Below are positions 6,763-14,114 of a stretch of DNA of 14,245 nucleotides, in pieces (within the stretch, counting starts at the first letter, position 1; each line of letters starts with the position of its first letter). Source of the stretch: an uncultured Eubacterium sp. GTDB taxonomy: Bacteria; Bacillota_A; Clostridia; Lachnospirales; Lachnospiraceae. The notes beneath the pieces were generated by a model, which was not told the DNA's origin, made no database searches, and saw only the letters and a list, made by a program, of their open reading frames with translations. The DNA lies in assembly GCA_948468465.1 (NCBI GenBank), contig CAOKJJ010000136.1:1-14245 (forward strand), in the 5' to 3' direction. The translations under genes and the position numbers were made by a program.

Positions 6763-7599
6763 ATGGTGGTTATGGGAAATGAACATTGCAGGCTGGATGA
6801 TATTAACGGTATTTTGAAAAACAACAGAATTGCAATCTACGGTACTGGATTTGTTGCAATGAAATTTTATGATGTGCTTGTAAAACGGGGGCTAGGGAAA
6901 GAGATTGAATGCTTTATTGTAAGCAAAAAGAAATCCGGGCAGGATGTAATCCGCAAGATGAAAATATGTTCTATAGATGAATTTGAAAATAAGGATGGCC
7001 TGATTATCTGTGTGGCTGTGCATGAGGTAAGCAGGGATGAGATAGAAAAAATACTGGATAGTAAAAAAATAGAGAATTATATATGGATTTATCCATATTT
7101 ATATGATCTGGCTTTGGGAAGCCCTCTGAAAAGGGGAGTACTTGTGCCAGTGAAAAAAATAGTCCGGCAATGCCATAATTACCGGATTGCGATTCGATAT
7201 TTGGCGGTGGAAAATTACTTTGGAAAAAACAGCTATGGTTATGATATTTATAGAAAAGCGCAGGAGATATCTTGTGGAAAAATATCTGCGGAAAAAAGGC
7301 TGGAGAGTTTTTGCAGGCTGATCCAGAATTGGGAAAATGATGGCTACAATAATGATTCCAGAATTCTGATCAGTGAAGATTTTGCATTGATAGATGGCAT
7401 ACACAGAACAACATTGGCCAGATATTTTAAGCTGGAAGAAGTTGCATGTGACATATATAAGAATACAGGATATTATGCTGCGTGGATGGGCAGTGGTGCT
7501 TTATTGACTAGGGATAAAGTATTGGAAGCAGGATTTACAAAAGAGGAAATGGAAATTATTGAAGATGCATACATAAGGGTTAAGGAGGACGGATGGTGA
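6763..7599 (+). CDS. Rossmann-like domain plus ParB/Srx-like domain, function unknown
   Basis: The protein has 278 residues; an alternative ATG at 6772 would remove three, and neither start has a strong Shine-Dalgarno site. Residues about 18-115 form a small Rossmann-like domain (IAIYGTGFVAMKFYD) of the type also present in three neighbouring proteins. The C-terminal part carries LIDGIHRTTLARYFKL (about 209-224), which resembles the G-x-H-R box of the ParB/sulfiredoxin fold, followed by a strand VACDIY. That fold includes DNA-partitioning CTPases and also small-molecule kinases such as SerK and SbnI (free serine kinases). In a glycan operon a small-molecule or glycan phosphorylation role is more plausible than DNA partitioning, but this is inference from one motif. 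The 3' end overlaps the next gene by 7 bases. The coding sequence is markedly AT-richer than the genes before it. Confidence 0.6.
   Translation: MVVMGNEHCRLDDINGILKNNRIAIYGTGFVAMKFYDVLVKRGLGKEIECFIVSKKKSGQDVIRKMKICSIDEFENKDGLIICVAVHEVSRDEIEKILDSKKIENYIWIYPYLYDLALGSPLKRGVLVPVKKIVRQCHNYRIAIRYLAVENYFGKNSYGYDIYRKAQEISCGKISAEKRLESFCRLIQNWENDGYNNDSRILISEDFALIDGIHRTTLARYFKLEEVACDIYKNTGYYAAWMGSGALLTRDKVLEAGFTKEEMEIIEDAYIRVKEDGW
7582..7588 (+). promoter_or_regulatory. Strong ribosome-binding site before the GT2-DUF6270-like gene
   Basis: AAGGAGG lies inside the 3' end of the preceding gene. It is 4 bases from ATG 7593 and 7 bases from the adjacent in-frame GTG 7596, so the true initiator may be either codon. 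Confidence 0.75.
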
Positions 7600-9197
7600 A
7601 AGAGCGAATATCTGTCAGTGTGATTATTCCGGTATATAATGTTTATGGATATCTGGATCAATGTATGGAATCTGTGGTGAATCAGACTTTTTCAGACTTT
7701 GAAGTATTGCTGATCAATGACGGATCAACGGATGGTTCAGATATAAAATGTATGGAATGGGCAAAGCGGGATAAACGTATCAGGGTAATATCAAAAATCA
7801 ATGAAGGAGTGTCAAAAGCAAGAAATTATGGAATGCAAAATGCTTTCGGAGAGTATTTGGTGTTTATAGATGCGGATGACTGGGTGGATCCGTTTTATTT
7901 GGAAAAACTTTATCAGACAGTAGTCGAAAATAAGGCAGACATTTCTGAGTGTGATATTTACAGGGTTGATAACCGTACAGGAAAAAAAAGCTATTGCGTG
8001 TGTTCCGGCAATATGGGAGTGCCATATACTTTAGAGGAACATATGAAGTATGGAAATACTGCAATCTGGAAATGTATGATTCGAAAGTCGCTTTTTACAG
8101 AACATGAGATTCTATTTCCTGATTGCCATAGTCCGGCAAGAGCAATTTATGCGCTGCTGCTTGCAGTAAGCGGAAAGGTCGCGAATGTACATGAGGCATT
8201 ATATTACTACCGAAGATTTCGCACGGGTTCCCTTACAGAAAAGCCGCGTGTCAATAATGGAGATGAAAATGCAGTTGGATTAGCCGCGTTTGACAATTTA
8301 TTGCAAGGTTTCCAGAAGTGCGGTTTATATAGCCGGTATGAAAAGCATTTACAGGACATTGTAAGAATAAAGTTATCCGATTTATCAGCGGGATTGTTTT
8401 ATCGAAGAGGAAAAGATGAATATGTGGAAATAACAAGGAAATATGATTCATATCTAAAACAAAGATTTCCGGAAATGGTGAATGACCATTATCTTACATT
8501 AGGAGGGTATAATTTAAATCGTATTTTATGCTGCATGAAGCTTTTTCATAATCCATATGGAAGATTTAATTTTTCCAGCATCATTAGCATTATGCATCCA
8601 GTAACGGAACCAATGCAATGCATTCATGAAAATAAATACCGTGAAATTATGGTTAACCGTGATGTAGTTTCAGAATTTTGGGACATTGTTGAAGAAATAA
8701 GGCCGCAGTTTATTTTTTTGGATTTTATAGAAGAACGGTTTGACCTGATACAGTATGCGGATGGATATATTACTAAAAGTGATGCATTTGATGGGATAAA
8801 AAATAAACCAGACGGCCGTTTGATATTAAAACGGGATTCGAAGGAATGTTTGGAGTTGTGGAAACAAAGTTTTCAAAAGTTTGTGAATAAAATCGGAATG
8901 ATAATGCCTGAATGTAGAATCGTTGTGGTAGAGAATTATTTGAGTGAACAGGTTGGAGATATTTATGATCAGCTGTATTTTGAAGAGATAGACGAGATTC
9001 GTAAGACAAATAGAATGTTGCAGCTGTATTATGCCAGTGTTGCTGAAAGATATCAACAGATTCCAATAATAAATGCTTCAAAATGCAAGTATTATTTTAC
9101 GGATAAGCAGTACGAATACGGAGCAATTCCATCGCATTTAAATGAGATTGTGAATAGTGAAATTGCAAAGCTTATTGAAAAGAATATTGGTTTGTAG
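7593..9197 (+). CDS. GT2 glycosyltransferase with a DUF6270-like C-terminal domain
   Basis: The 534-residue protein begins with a canonical GT-A family 2 domain: VSVIIPVYNVYGYLDQC, then INDGSTDGS, and the DxD-type motif FIDADDW with D93, D95 and D96. This domain spans about residues 1-240. The region 300-534 is separate. It contains FLDFIEERFDL (about 375-385), then YITKSDAF and a terminal SHLNEIVN segment. As I remember them, these match DUF6270, a family found in capsule and teichoic-acid type loci and often fused to glycosyltransferases. The usual N-terminal GSC-type motif of that family is not apparent, so the domain may be truncated or divergent. No membrane segments or signal peptide are seen. 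The donor sugar and acceptor are unknown. The first domain call is secure; the second is tentative. Confidence 0.8.
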   Translation: MVKERISVSVIIPVYNVYGYLDQCMESVVNQTFSDFEVLLINDGSTDGSDIKCMEWAKRDKRIRVISKINEGVSKARNYGMQNAFGEYLVFIDADDWVDPFYLEKLYQTVVENKADISECDIYRVDNRTGKKSYCVCSGNMGVPYTLEEHMKYGNTAIWKCMIRKSLFTEHEILFPDCHSPARAIYALLLAVSGKVANVHEALYYYRRFRTGSLTEKPRVNNGDENAVGLAAFDNLLQGFQKCGLYSRYEKHLQDIVRIKLSDLSAGLFYRRGKDEYVEITRKYDSYLKQRFPEMVNDHYLTLGGYNLNRILCCMKLFHNPYGRFNFSSIISIMHPVTEPMQCIHENKYREIMVNRDVVSEFWDIVEEIRPQFIFLDFIEERFDLIQYADGYITKSDAFDGIKNKPDGRLILKRDSKECLELWKQSFQKFVNKIGMIMPECRIVVVENYLSEQVGDIYDQLYFEEIDEIRKTNRMLQLYYASVAERYQQIPIINASKCKYYFTDKQYEYGAIPSHLNEIVNSEIAKLIEKNIGL

Positions 9198-9231
9198 TAT
9201 GGCAATGAATTTAGACAGGGCAGTAACGGAT

Positions 9232-10371
9232 ATGAAGATGATAAGTGTGATAATTCCATTATTCAAAGGTAAAAAATATGTGAAAAAACTGTTGGATAAT
9301 GTGGATCAATGTTATCAAAAAAAAGAATTAAATAATAATTATGAAATGGAAATGATTTTTGTAAATGATGATCCTCAAGAACAGAAAATAGATACAGAGG
9401 TTTTAGGGGATTATGGATTTCAGGTGTTTTTGATTAACAATGAAAGAAATTATGGAATTCATTATTCGAGGCTGAAAGGCTTGAAAGCTGCAAAGGGCAA
9501 TTATATACATTTTCTGGATCAGGATGATTATGTTGATGAGATGTATTATATAAGCCAGCTGCCATATTTGACAGAGCATGATGTTGTAATCTGCAATGGA
9601 AAGTACCGCAAAGACCGTGTAATTATCTATGATAAAAAAATAGAAAACCGGATCACAGATGCAGAAGAATATTTTTCCGTACTGGGCGGGATTGTATCCC
9701 CAGGGCAGGCGCTGATCAAAAAGGAATGCATACCAAACGCCTGGAAGGAGAATGTTTTAACGGGTAATTATTGTGACGATGCTTTTTTATGGATGCTTAT
9801 GAAAAATGAAGGCATAAAGTTTGCCGTGAATAAAGAGATTCTTTACTATCATAACGAAGATGGAAATAATACTTCCTTTCAGTGGACGCATACAGCGGCT
9901 GCTTTGGAGGAGATGTATAAGGTAATAGAAGAGAGGTCTTTACTGGAAGGAAATTATGAGAAAAAACTTCAGGTTTGTATTCAGGAAAAAGTCAGGAAAC
10001 ATAAGAGATATGCACGGCTGGAGGAAAACTTTCAGAAAATGCTGGATTGTAAAGATGGTTTAAAGAACTATTTGAAACAAAACGGGATAGATACAATGGC
10101 AGTATATGGTTATGGGTATTATGGGAAGAGATTTATCGAGTGCATGAAAGAATGCTGTGTAAAAGTATCCTATGTGATTGATAAGGATGCGGAGGCATTT
10201 GTGCAGAATGAATGGGAAGTAAAAACATTAGAAGATGAGTTAGATGGGGTTGATCTGATTGTAATTACTCCTATTTTAGATTATGAAGTTATTAAAGAAA
10301 AGCTGAATGCAAAAGCAGATATGAAGTGTATATCGTTAGATGATTTTTGCGGATTGGCAGTATCTGAATAG
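9232..10371 (+). CDS. GT2 glycosyltransferase with a C-terminal Rossmann-like domain
   Basis: The start is uncertain. In-frame ATGs occur at 9157 (inside the previous gene), 9199, 9205, 9232 and 9238, none with a strong Shine-Dalgarno site. I chose 9232 because the family start MISVIIPLFKGKKYV follows immediately, giving 379 residues. The GT-A domain has FVNDDP near residue 45 and FLDQDDYVDE with D96, D98 and D99. The C-terminal domain starts with MAVYGYGYYGKRF (289-301) and runs to the end. It is a small Rossmann-like unit like those at the N-termini of three neighbours, but on the opposite end of the protein. The role is probably transfer of one sugar to the growing repeat unit in the cytoplasm. 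It follows the upstream stop by 34 bases; the last coding base is followed by a 70-base gap. Confidence 0.8.
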   Translation: MKMISVIIPLFKGKKYVKKLLDNVDQCYQKKELNNNYEMEMIFVNDDPQEQKIDTEVLGDYGFQVFLINNERNYGIHYSRLKGLKAAKGNYIHFLDQDDYVDEMYYISQLPYLTEHDVVICNGKYRKDRVIIYDKKIENRITDAEEYFSVLGGIVSPGQALIKKECIPNAWKENVLTGNYCDDAFLWMLMKNEGIKFAVNKEILYYHNEDGNNTSFQWTHTAAALEEMYKVIEERSLLEGNYEKKLQVCIQEKVRKHKRYARLEENFQKMLDCKDGLKNYLKQNGIDTMAVYGYGYYGKRFIECMKECCVKVSYVIDKDAEAFVQNEWEVKTLEDELDGVDLIVITPILDYEVIKEKLNAKADMKCISLDDFCGLAVSE

Positions 10372-10441
10372 AGAATGAGAAAAGTTAAATTCATCTAGAA
10401 AGGAAAAGGATACACAAAAGGAAAAGTGTACATATTGGGTT
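10372..10441 (+). other. 70-base intergenic gap with a short direct repeat and weak hairpin
   Basis: AAAGGAAAAG occurs at 10399-10408 and again at 10417-10426. TACAC (10411-10415) could pair with GTGTA (10426-10430) around a 10-base purine loop. The stem is only 5 base pairs and no U-tract follows, so it is not a terminator by sequence. It is the longest untranslated gap after 203. Confidence 0.4.
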
Positions 10442-12907
10442 ATGAAAATAGTTGTTTTTGGTACAGGAAAGTATTATGAAAATAGAAAAGAAGACGTATT
10501 GCAACAAGAAGTTATTGCATTTTTGGATAATAATCCGAGCAAGCAGGGCCGGAGGATGGACAATCGCCTGATTTATAGTCCGGAGAAAGTATTAGATTTA
10601 AAATATGATTATATTCTTCTTATGGGAAAAGAAGAATACTGTGATGACATGCGCTGGCAGTTACTGCAATTAGGGGTGGAAAGGGATGTAATTTTACAAT
10701 TTGAAGAATTTTGCAATTACAATCCTCAGAAAGAAATGCGGATTTATTACACCATAGATAACGGGAATGTATTTGGCAATGCCGATAAACGCATAGTTAT
10801 ACTTTCCAACGAACTTTCTGCGGGTGATACGCCAAGAGTATTGTTAAATGCGGGAATTATCATGAAAAAAAATGGTTATTTTCCTGTAATTGTTTCACCA
10901 AAGGATGGTTCATTGAGACATTTAGCAGTGAAGAATGGCATTTCGGTTATTATTGAAAAAAATATTCATAAAAATAATTTGTGCATTTGGGAATGGATGA
11001 CAACTTCTGCGTTCGTTTGGGTAAATACAAACTATTTTAATTATTTGATAGAAGATCTGGAGGAATCAGGAGTAAAAGCAGCATGGTGGCTGCATAATGA
11101 TGATTTTCGGGGAATAGCTAAGATTGATAAAAGAAAAATACATATTCCGATATATGGACTCGGCATAGATACAGTTAAGTCAATTAACAATTATTTTAAG
11201 GGGGGGGGTACAAACTTATTTTACGGCATTCCAGATCAGCGCAGAGAAAAAAGATTATGCTTTGCAATAGTTGGTCGAATTTGTATACATAAAGGGCAAG
11301 ACATTTTTGTAGATGCAGTTAGACGTTTAAGTAAAGAATGCCGGGATCAGGCAGAATTTAAAATTATAGGAGATATTGAGGAGCAGCATTTATATGATGA
11401 GATTATTTCGAAAATGTCGGATGATGCATGTATTGATATGATTGGATCAATTGACGATGAGGAACTTTCAAAGCTATATCAAAACATTGATGTTATTGTT
11501 TGCCCTTCCAGAAAGGATACGATGCCAATGGTGGTTGCTGAAGGGCTGATGAATCATAAGATTTGTGTAGTATCAAGTGCAACAGGATGGGCAGAGGTAA
11601 TTACAGATGGACAAGATGGTTTTGTGAGTGAGATTGATGCTGAACATTTGGCTGAGAAAATGTCATGGATTATTAATCATCAGGAAGAATTAGAAAGCAT
11701 ATGTGACGCAGCTGGAAAATTATATAAAAAATATTTTACAATGGAGGTTTTTGAAAAGAATATTCTAAACATTTTAGAAGGAAAGGATGTTGCGAAATTA
11801 GAGAAAGAACGAAAGCTAAATGAACAGAAGACGGTATTTGTAAATGCGTTTCCTTCTCAAGAATTTTATGAGGAAGGTTTATCCTGGCAGAGAAAGCTGG
11901 AACTGCTTGCAAATAATACAGGAAATTTACTGTATGTTGAAGCATTGAAAAAGCAAATTGATTATGATGTGCAAGCCTGGCTTGGAAATCCTGGGTTTAA
12001 GACGGATGAATTTTCAGCAGGGGTTATTCCGACTTCAAATATATTAAGAAAATACTATTCAGGTGCTGTTATATGGGCAGATTTGATGGAGAAAGCCAAA
12101 TTTCCGATTACTTTAGCTGGTTTGGGGGCACAGTCATTTTCTGACTGTTTAACGCCAAGAGCCGTTGTAGAGCAGCTTTCGGAAGAAATGAAGGATGCAT
12201 TTCGAAAAATGTCGTATCAGACATGTTCGCTTGGTGTTAGAGGAGAATTTACAGCAGAATGTTTAAGATTGATGGGTATTAGCAATTATAGAATTATTGG
12301 CTGTCCATCTTTTTACTATAATCTGGATGGAAGCATTGATCAAAAGCCTGAACCGACATTGGATAAGGTAACGGTAAATATGGATATTGGAAGGAGTATT
12401 AGCGGAAAGGTTTTGGATATGGGGATCGAGCTGAATGCAGAATGGATTATGCAGGCAGACTCGGAAAAACCAGAAATACTTTTTAATGATAAGTCTGTCA
12501 AAATGGACTTTTTAAAGAAGTACTGTGGAACAATGCAGGAAATGAAAAATATTAAAGCGTATATTATGCGCCATGCACATATGTTTTTTGACTTGAATAC
12601 CTGGAGCAATTATTTGCGAAACAACAGATTTACATTTTCATTTGGAATGCGGTTTCACGGAAATATGATGTCATATTTATGTGGAATTCCAACACTTTGG
12701 ATTACTCATGACAGTCGGACACGGGAATTAACAGAAACTTTGAAATTGCCACATATAGACTTGGAGGATTATAAAAATGTGAAATATACAGAAGAATTAC
12801 TGGAAAAATGTGATTATACAGAAACGTATAGAAACTACGCTAAACTTTTAGAAGAATACATTATGTTTTTGGAGGAAAATGGTTTAAAACATAAATTTGT
12901 AGTATAA
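10442..12907 (+). CDS. Three-domain protein: Rossmann-like, GT4 glycosyltransferase and polysaccharide pyruvyltransferase; contains a G9 tract
   Basis: This 821-residue protein joins three units. Residues 1-95 are a small Rossmann-like domain (IVVFGTGKYY, then FLDNNPSKQG). Residues about 115-455 are a GT-B family 4 glycosyltransferase, with VGRICIHKGQD starting the donor-binding half and PSRKDTMPMVVAEGLM carrying the glutamate-containing donor motif. Residues about 465-821 match polysaccharide pyruvyltransferases: SLGVRGEFTAECLRLMG, IIGCPS, and FGMRFHGN (734-741) followed by GIPTLWI and DSRT. The last domain would transfer pyruvate from phosphoenolpyruvate as a ketal. The fusion suggests that one sugar is added and that the same or a nearby residue is pyruvylated. 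G9 at 11200-11208 encodes part of K253 and G254-G256, between the two GT-B halves; either neighbouring frame stops within about 35 codons, losing both catalytic activities. The start has only a weak ribosome-binding site. Confidence 0.87.
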   Translation: MKIVVFGTGKYYENRKEDVLQQEVIAFLDNNPSKQGRRMDNRLIYSPEKVLDLKYDYILLMGKEEYCDDMRWQLLQLGVERDVILQFEEFCNYNPQKEMRIYYTIDNGNVFGNADKRIVILSNELSAGDTPRVLLNAGIIMKKNGYFPVIVSPKDGSLRHLAVKNGISVIIEKNIHKNNLCIWEWMTTSAFVWVNTNYFNYLIEDLEESGVKAAWWLHNDDFRGIAKIDKRKIHIPIYGLGIDTVKSINNYFKGGGTNLFYGIPDQRREKRLCFAIVGRICIHKGQDIFVDAVRRLSKECRDQAEFKIIGDIEEQHLYDEIISKMSDDACIDMIGSIDDEELSKLYQNIDVIVCPSRKDTMPMVVAEGLMNHKICVVSSATGWAEVITDGQDGFVSEIDAEHLAEKMSWIINHQEELESICDAAGKLYKKYFTMEVFEKNILNILEGKDVAKLEKERKLNEQKTVFVNAFPSQEFYEEGLSWQRKLELLANNTGNLLYVEALKKQIDYDVQAWLGNPGFKTDEFSAGVIPTSNILRKYYSGAVIWADLMEKAKFPITLAGLGAQSFSDCLTPRAVVEQLSEEMKDAFRKMSYQTCSLGVRGEFTAECLRLMGISNYRIIGCPSFYYNLDGSIDQKPEPTLDKVTVNMDIGRSISGKVLDMGIELNAEWIMQADSEKPEILFNDKSVKMDFLKKYCGTMQEMKNIKAYIMRHAHMFFDLNTWSNYLRNNRFTFSFGMRFHGNMMSYLCGIPTLWITHDSRTRELTETLKLPHIDLEDYKNVKYTEELLEKCDYTETYRNYAKLLEEYIMFLEENGLKHKFVV
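11200..11208 (+). repeat. Poly-G tract (G9) in the GT4-pyruvyltransferase gene, ON frame
   Basis: Nine G residues run through AAG GGG GGG GGT. Loss of one G leads to TAG about 24 codons on; gain of one G leads to TAA about 30 codons on. The surrounding 60-base lines are AT-rich (27% GC at 11701-11760), so the run stands out sharply. Confidence 0.85.
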
Positions 12908-12928
12908 AAATAATGCATTCTTGTATAC

Positions 12929-12934
12929 GAGAGG
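12929..12934 (+). promoter_or_regulatory. Ribosome-binding site that sets the start of the last GT2
   Basis: GAGAGG is 8 bases before ATG 12943. The earlier in-frame ATG at 12913 lies five bases after the previous stop codon and has no such site. Confidence 0.7.
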
Positions 12935-12942
12935 AAATAAAA

Positions 12943-14112
12943 ATGTGTGAATTAACAATTTTAATGCCATGTCTAAATGAAGCAGAAACATTAAATGTGT
13001 GTATACAAAAAGCCAGAAAATTTTTGGATGATCATCATATTGAAGGTGAGATATTGATTGCAGACAATGGAAGTACAGACGGAAGCCAGGAGATTGCTTT
13101 AAGGGGGGGGGTAAGAGTAGTTTCAGTGGAGAGAAAAGGATATGGAAGTGCTCTTATAGCCGGTTGTGATGCAGCACAAGGAAAATATGTAATCATGGGT
13201 GATGCAGATGATAGTTATGATTTTTTAAATCTGATGCCATTTGTGGAGAAACTTAGAGAAGGATATGAACTTGTGATGGGGAATCGTTTTGCTGGAGGAA
13301 TAGAGAATGGAGCGATGCCATGGTTGCATCGTTATATTGGAAATCCGGTACTTTCTTTTGTAGGTAGAGTTTTCTTTAAAAGTTGGATCAATGACTTTCA
13401 TTGTGGATTGAGAGGTTATAATCGTGCTAGTATTAAGAAGCTTGGACTTAAGACAACCGGTATGGAATATGCCAGTGAAATGGTAGTGATGGCGGAACTG
13501 AATCATCTTAAAATCACGGAAGTGCCAACAACGTTAAAAAAAGATGGCAGGAGCAGAGCGCCGCATTTAAGGAGTTTTCGTGATGGATGGAGGCATTTGA
13601 AATTTTTATTTATGTATGCACCGAACTGGCTTTTTTTGTATCCAGGAATTTTGCTTCTGTTGATTGGGATGGTAGGCAGTGTTGCTCTTCTATTTGGAGA
13701 ACTGACCTTTTTTAAGACGGTATTTAGCATACATACACTATTATATTGTATGTTCTTTATAGTGATAGGATTTAATGTTATCAATATGTTTCTGATTGTA
13801 AAGCTTTATGCGTATAATCACCATTTTATTCCGGAACAGCGGTCGGTTAATTGGAATAATAAGTTGAAAGAAGATAGATTTATTTTTTGTGGAGGAATAC
13901 TTACAATTTTGGGCATAGCATTATCCACGTGCGCATTGTTGTACTGGAAGTACAAAGATTATTCAGAGCTTGTTCCAGAGGTTGTAATGCGTATTACAAT
14001 ACCAGCAGTTTCTATGTTAGAATTGGGCCTACAATCAGTATTTTTAGGATTTATAATTGGGATATTAAAAATCAGGTTGGTTGAAAATGAAAAGATAGAT
14101 GAGGGTGTTTAA
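12943..14112 (+). CDS. DPM-like GT2 glycosyltransferase with four C-terminal membrane segments; contains a G9 tract
   Basis: From ATG 12943 the protein has 389 residues; an upstream ATG at 12913 would add ten without a ribosome-binding site. The GT-A domain starts ELTILMPCLNEAETL, has IADNGSTDGS, and shows GDADDSYDF with D87, D89 and D90. An HCGLRGYN motif follows, as in polyprenyl-phosphate glycosyltransferases. Four hydrophobic stretches follow at about 229-251, 258-285, 313-335 and 351-377. It likely makes a polyprenyl-phosphate sugar at the membrane or transfers to a lipid carrier; the donor is unknown. The G9 tract at 13103-13111 encodes R54-G55-G56-V57, early in the catalytic domain. 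Losing one G gives an immediate TAA, and gaining one gives TGA about 20 codons later, so a slip should be a clean null. The next gene starts 2 bases downstream. Confidence 0.87.
   Translation: MCELTILMPCLNEAETLNVCIQKARKFLDDHHIEGEILIADNGSTDGSQEIALRGGVRVVSVERKGYGSALIAGCDAAQGKYVIMGDADDSYDFLNLMPFVEKLREGYELVMGNRFAGGIENGAMPWLHRYIGNPVLSFVGRVFFKSWINDFHCGLRGYNRASIKKLGLKTTGMEYASEMVVMAELNHLKITEVPTTLKKDGRSRAPHLRSFRDGWRHLKFLFMYAPNWLFLYPGILLLLIGMVGSVALLFGELTFFKTVFSIHTLLYCMFFIVIGFNVINMFLIVKLYAYNHHFIPEQRSVNWNNKLKEDRFIFCGGILTILGIALSTCALLYWKYKDYSELVPEVVMRITIPAVSMLELGLQSVFLGFIIGILKIRLVENEKIDEGV
13103..13111 (+). repeat. Poly-G tract (G9) near the 5' end of the last GT2 gene, ON frame
   Basis: Nine G residues run through AGG GGG GGG GTA. 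At G8 the next codon is TAA. At G10 the frame runs to TGA after about 20 codons. The early position makes this an effective on/off switch if the tract slips. Confidence 0.88.
14101..14107 (+). promoter_or_regulatory. Ribosome-binding site for the methyltransferase gene
   Basis: GAGGGTG lies 7 bases before ATG 14115, inside the last codons of the preceding GT2 gene. It supports real translation initiation of the frame that enters the G11 tract. Confidence 0.65.
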
Positions 14113-14114
14113 AA

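Noticed and set aside
6763..7599. Chromosome or plasmid partitioning gene (ParB)
   Set aside because: Only the GxHR-type box is shared; there is no helix-turn-helix DNA-binding region, no ParA neighbour, and the N-terminal half is a Rossmann-like domain.
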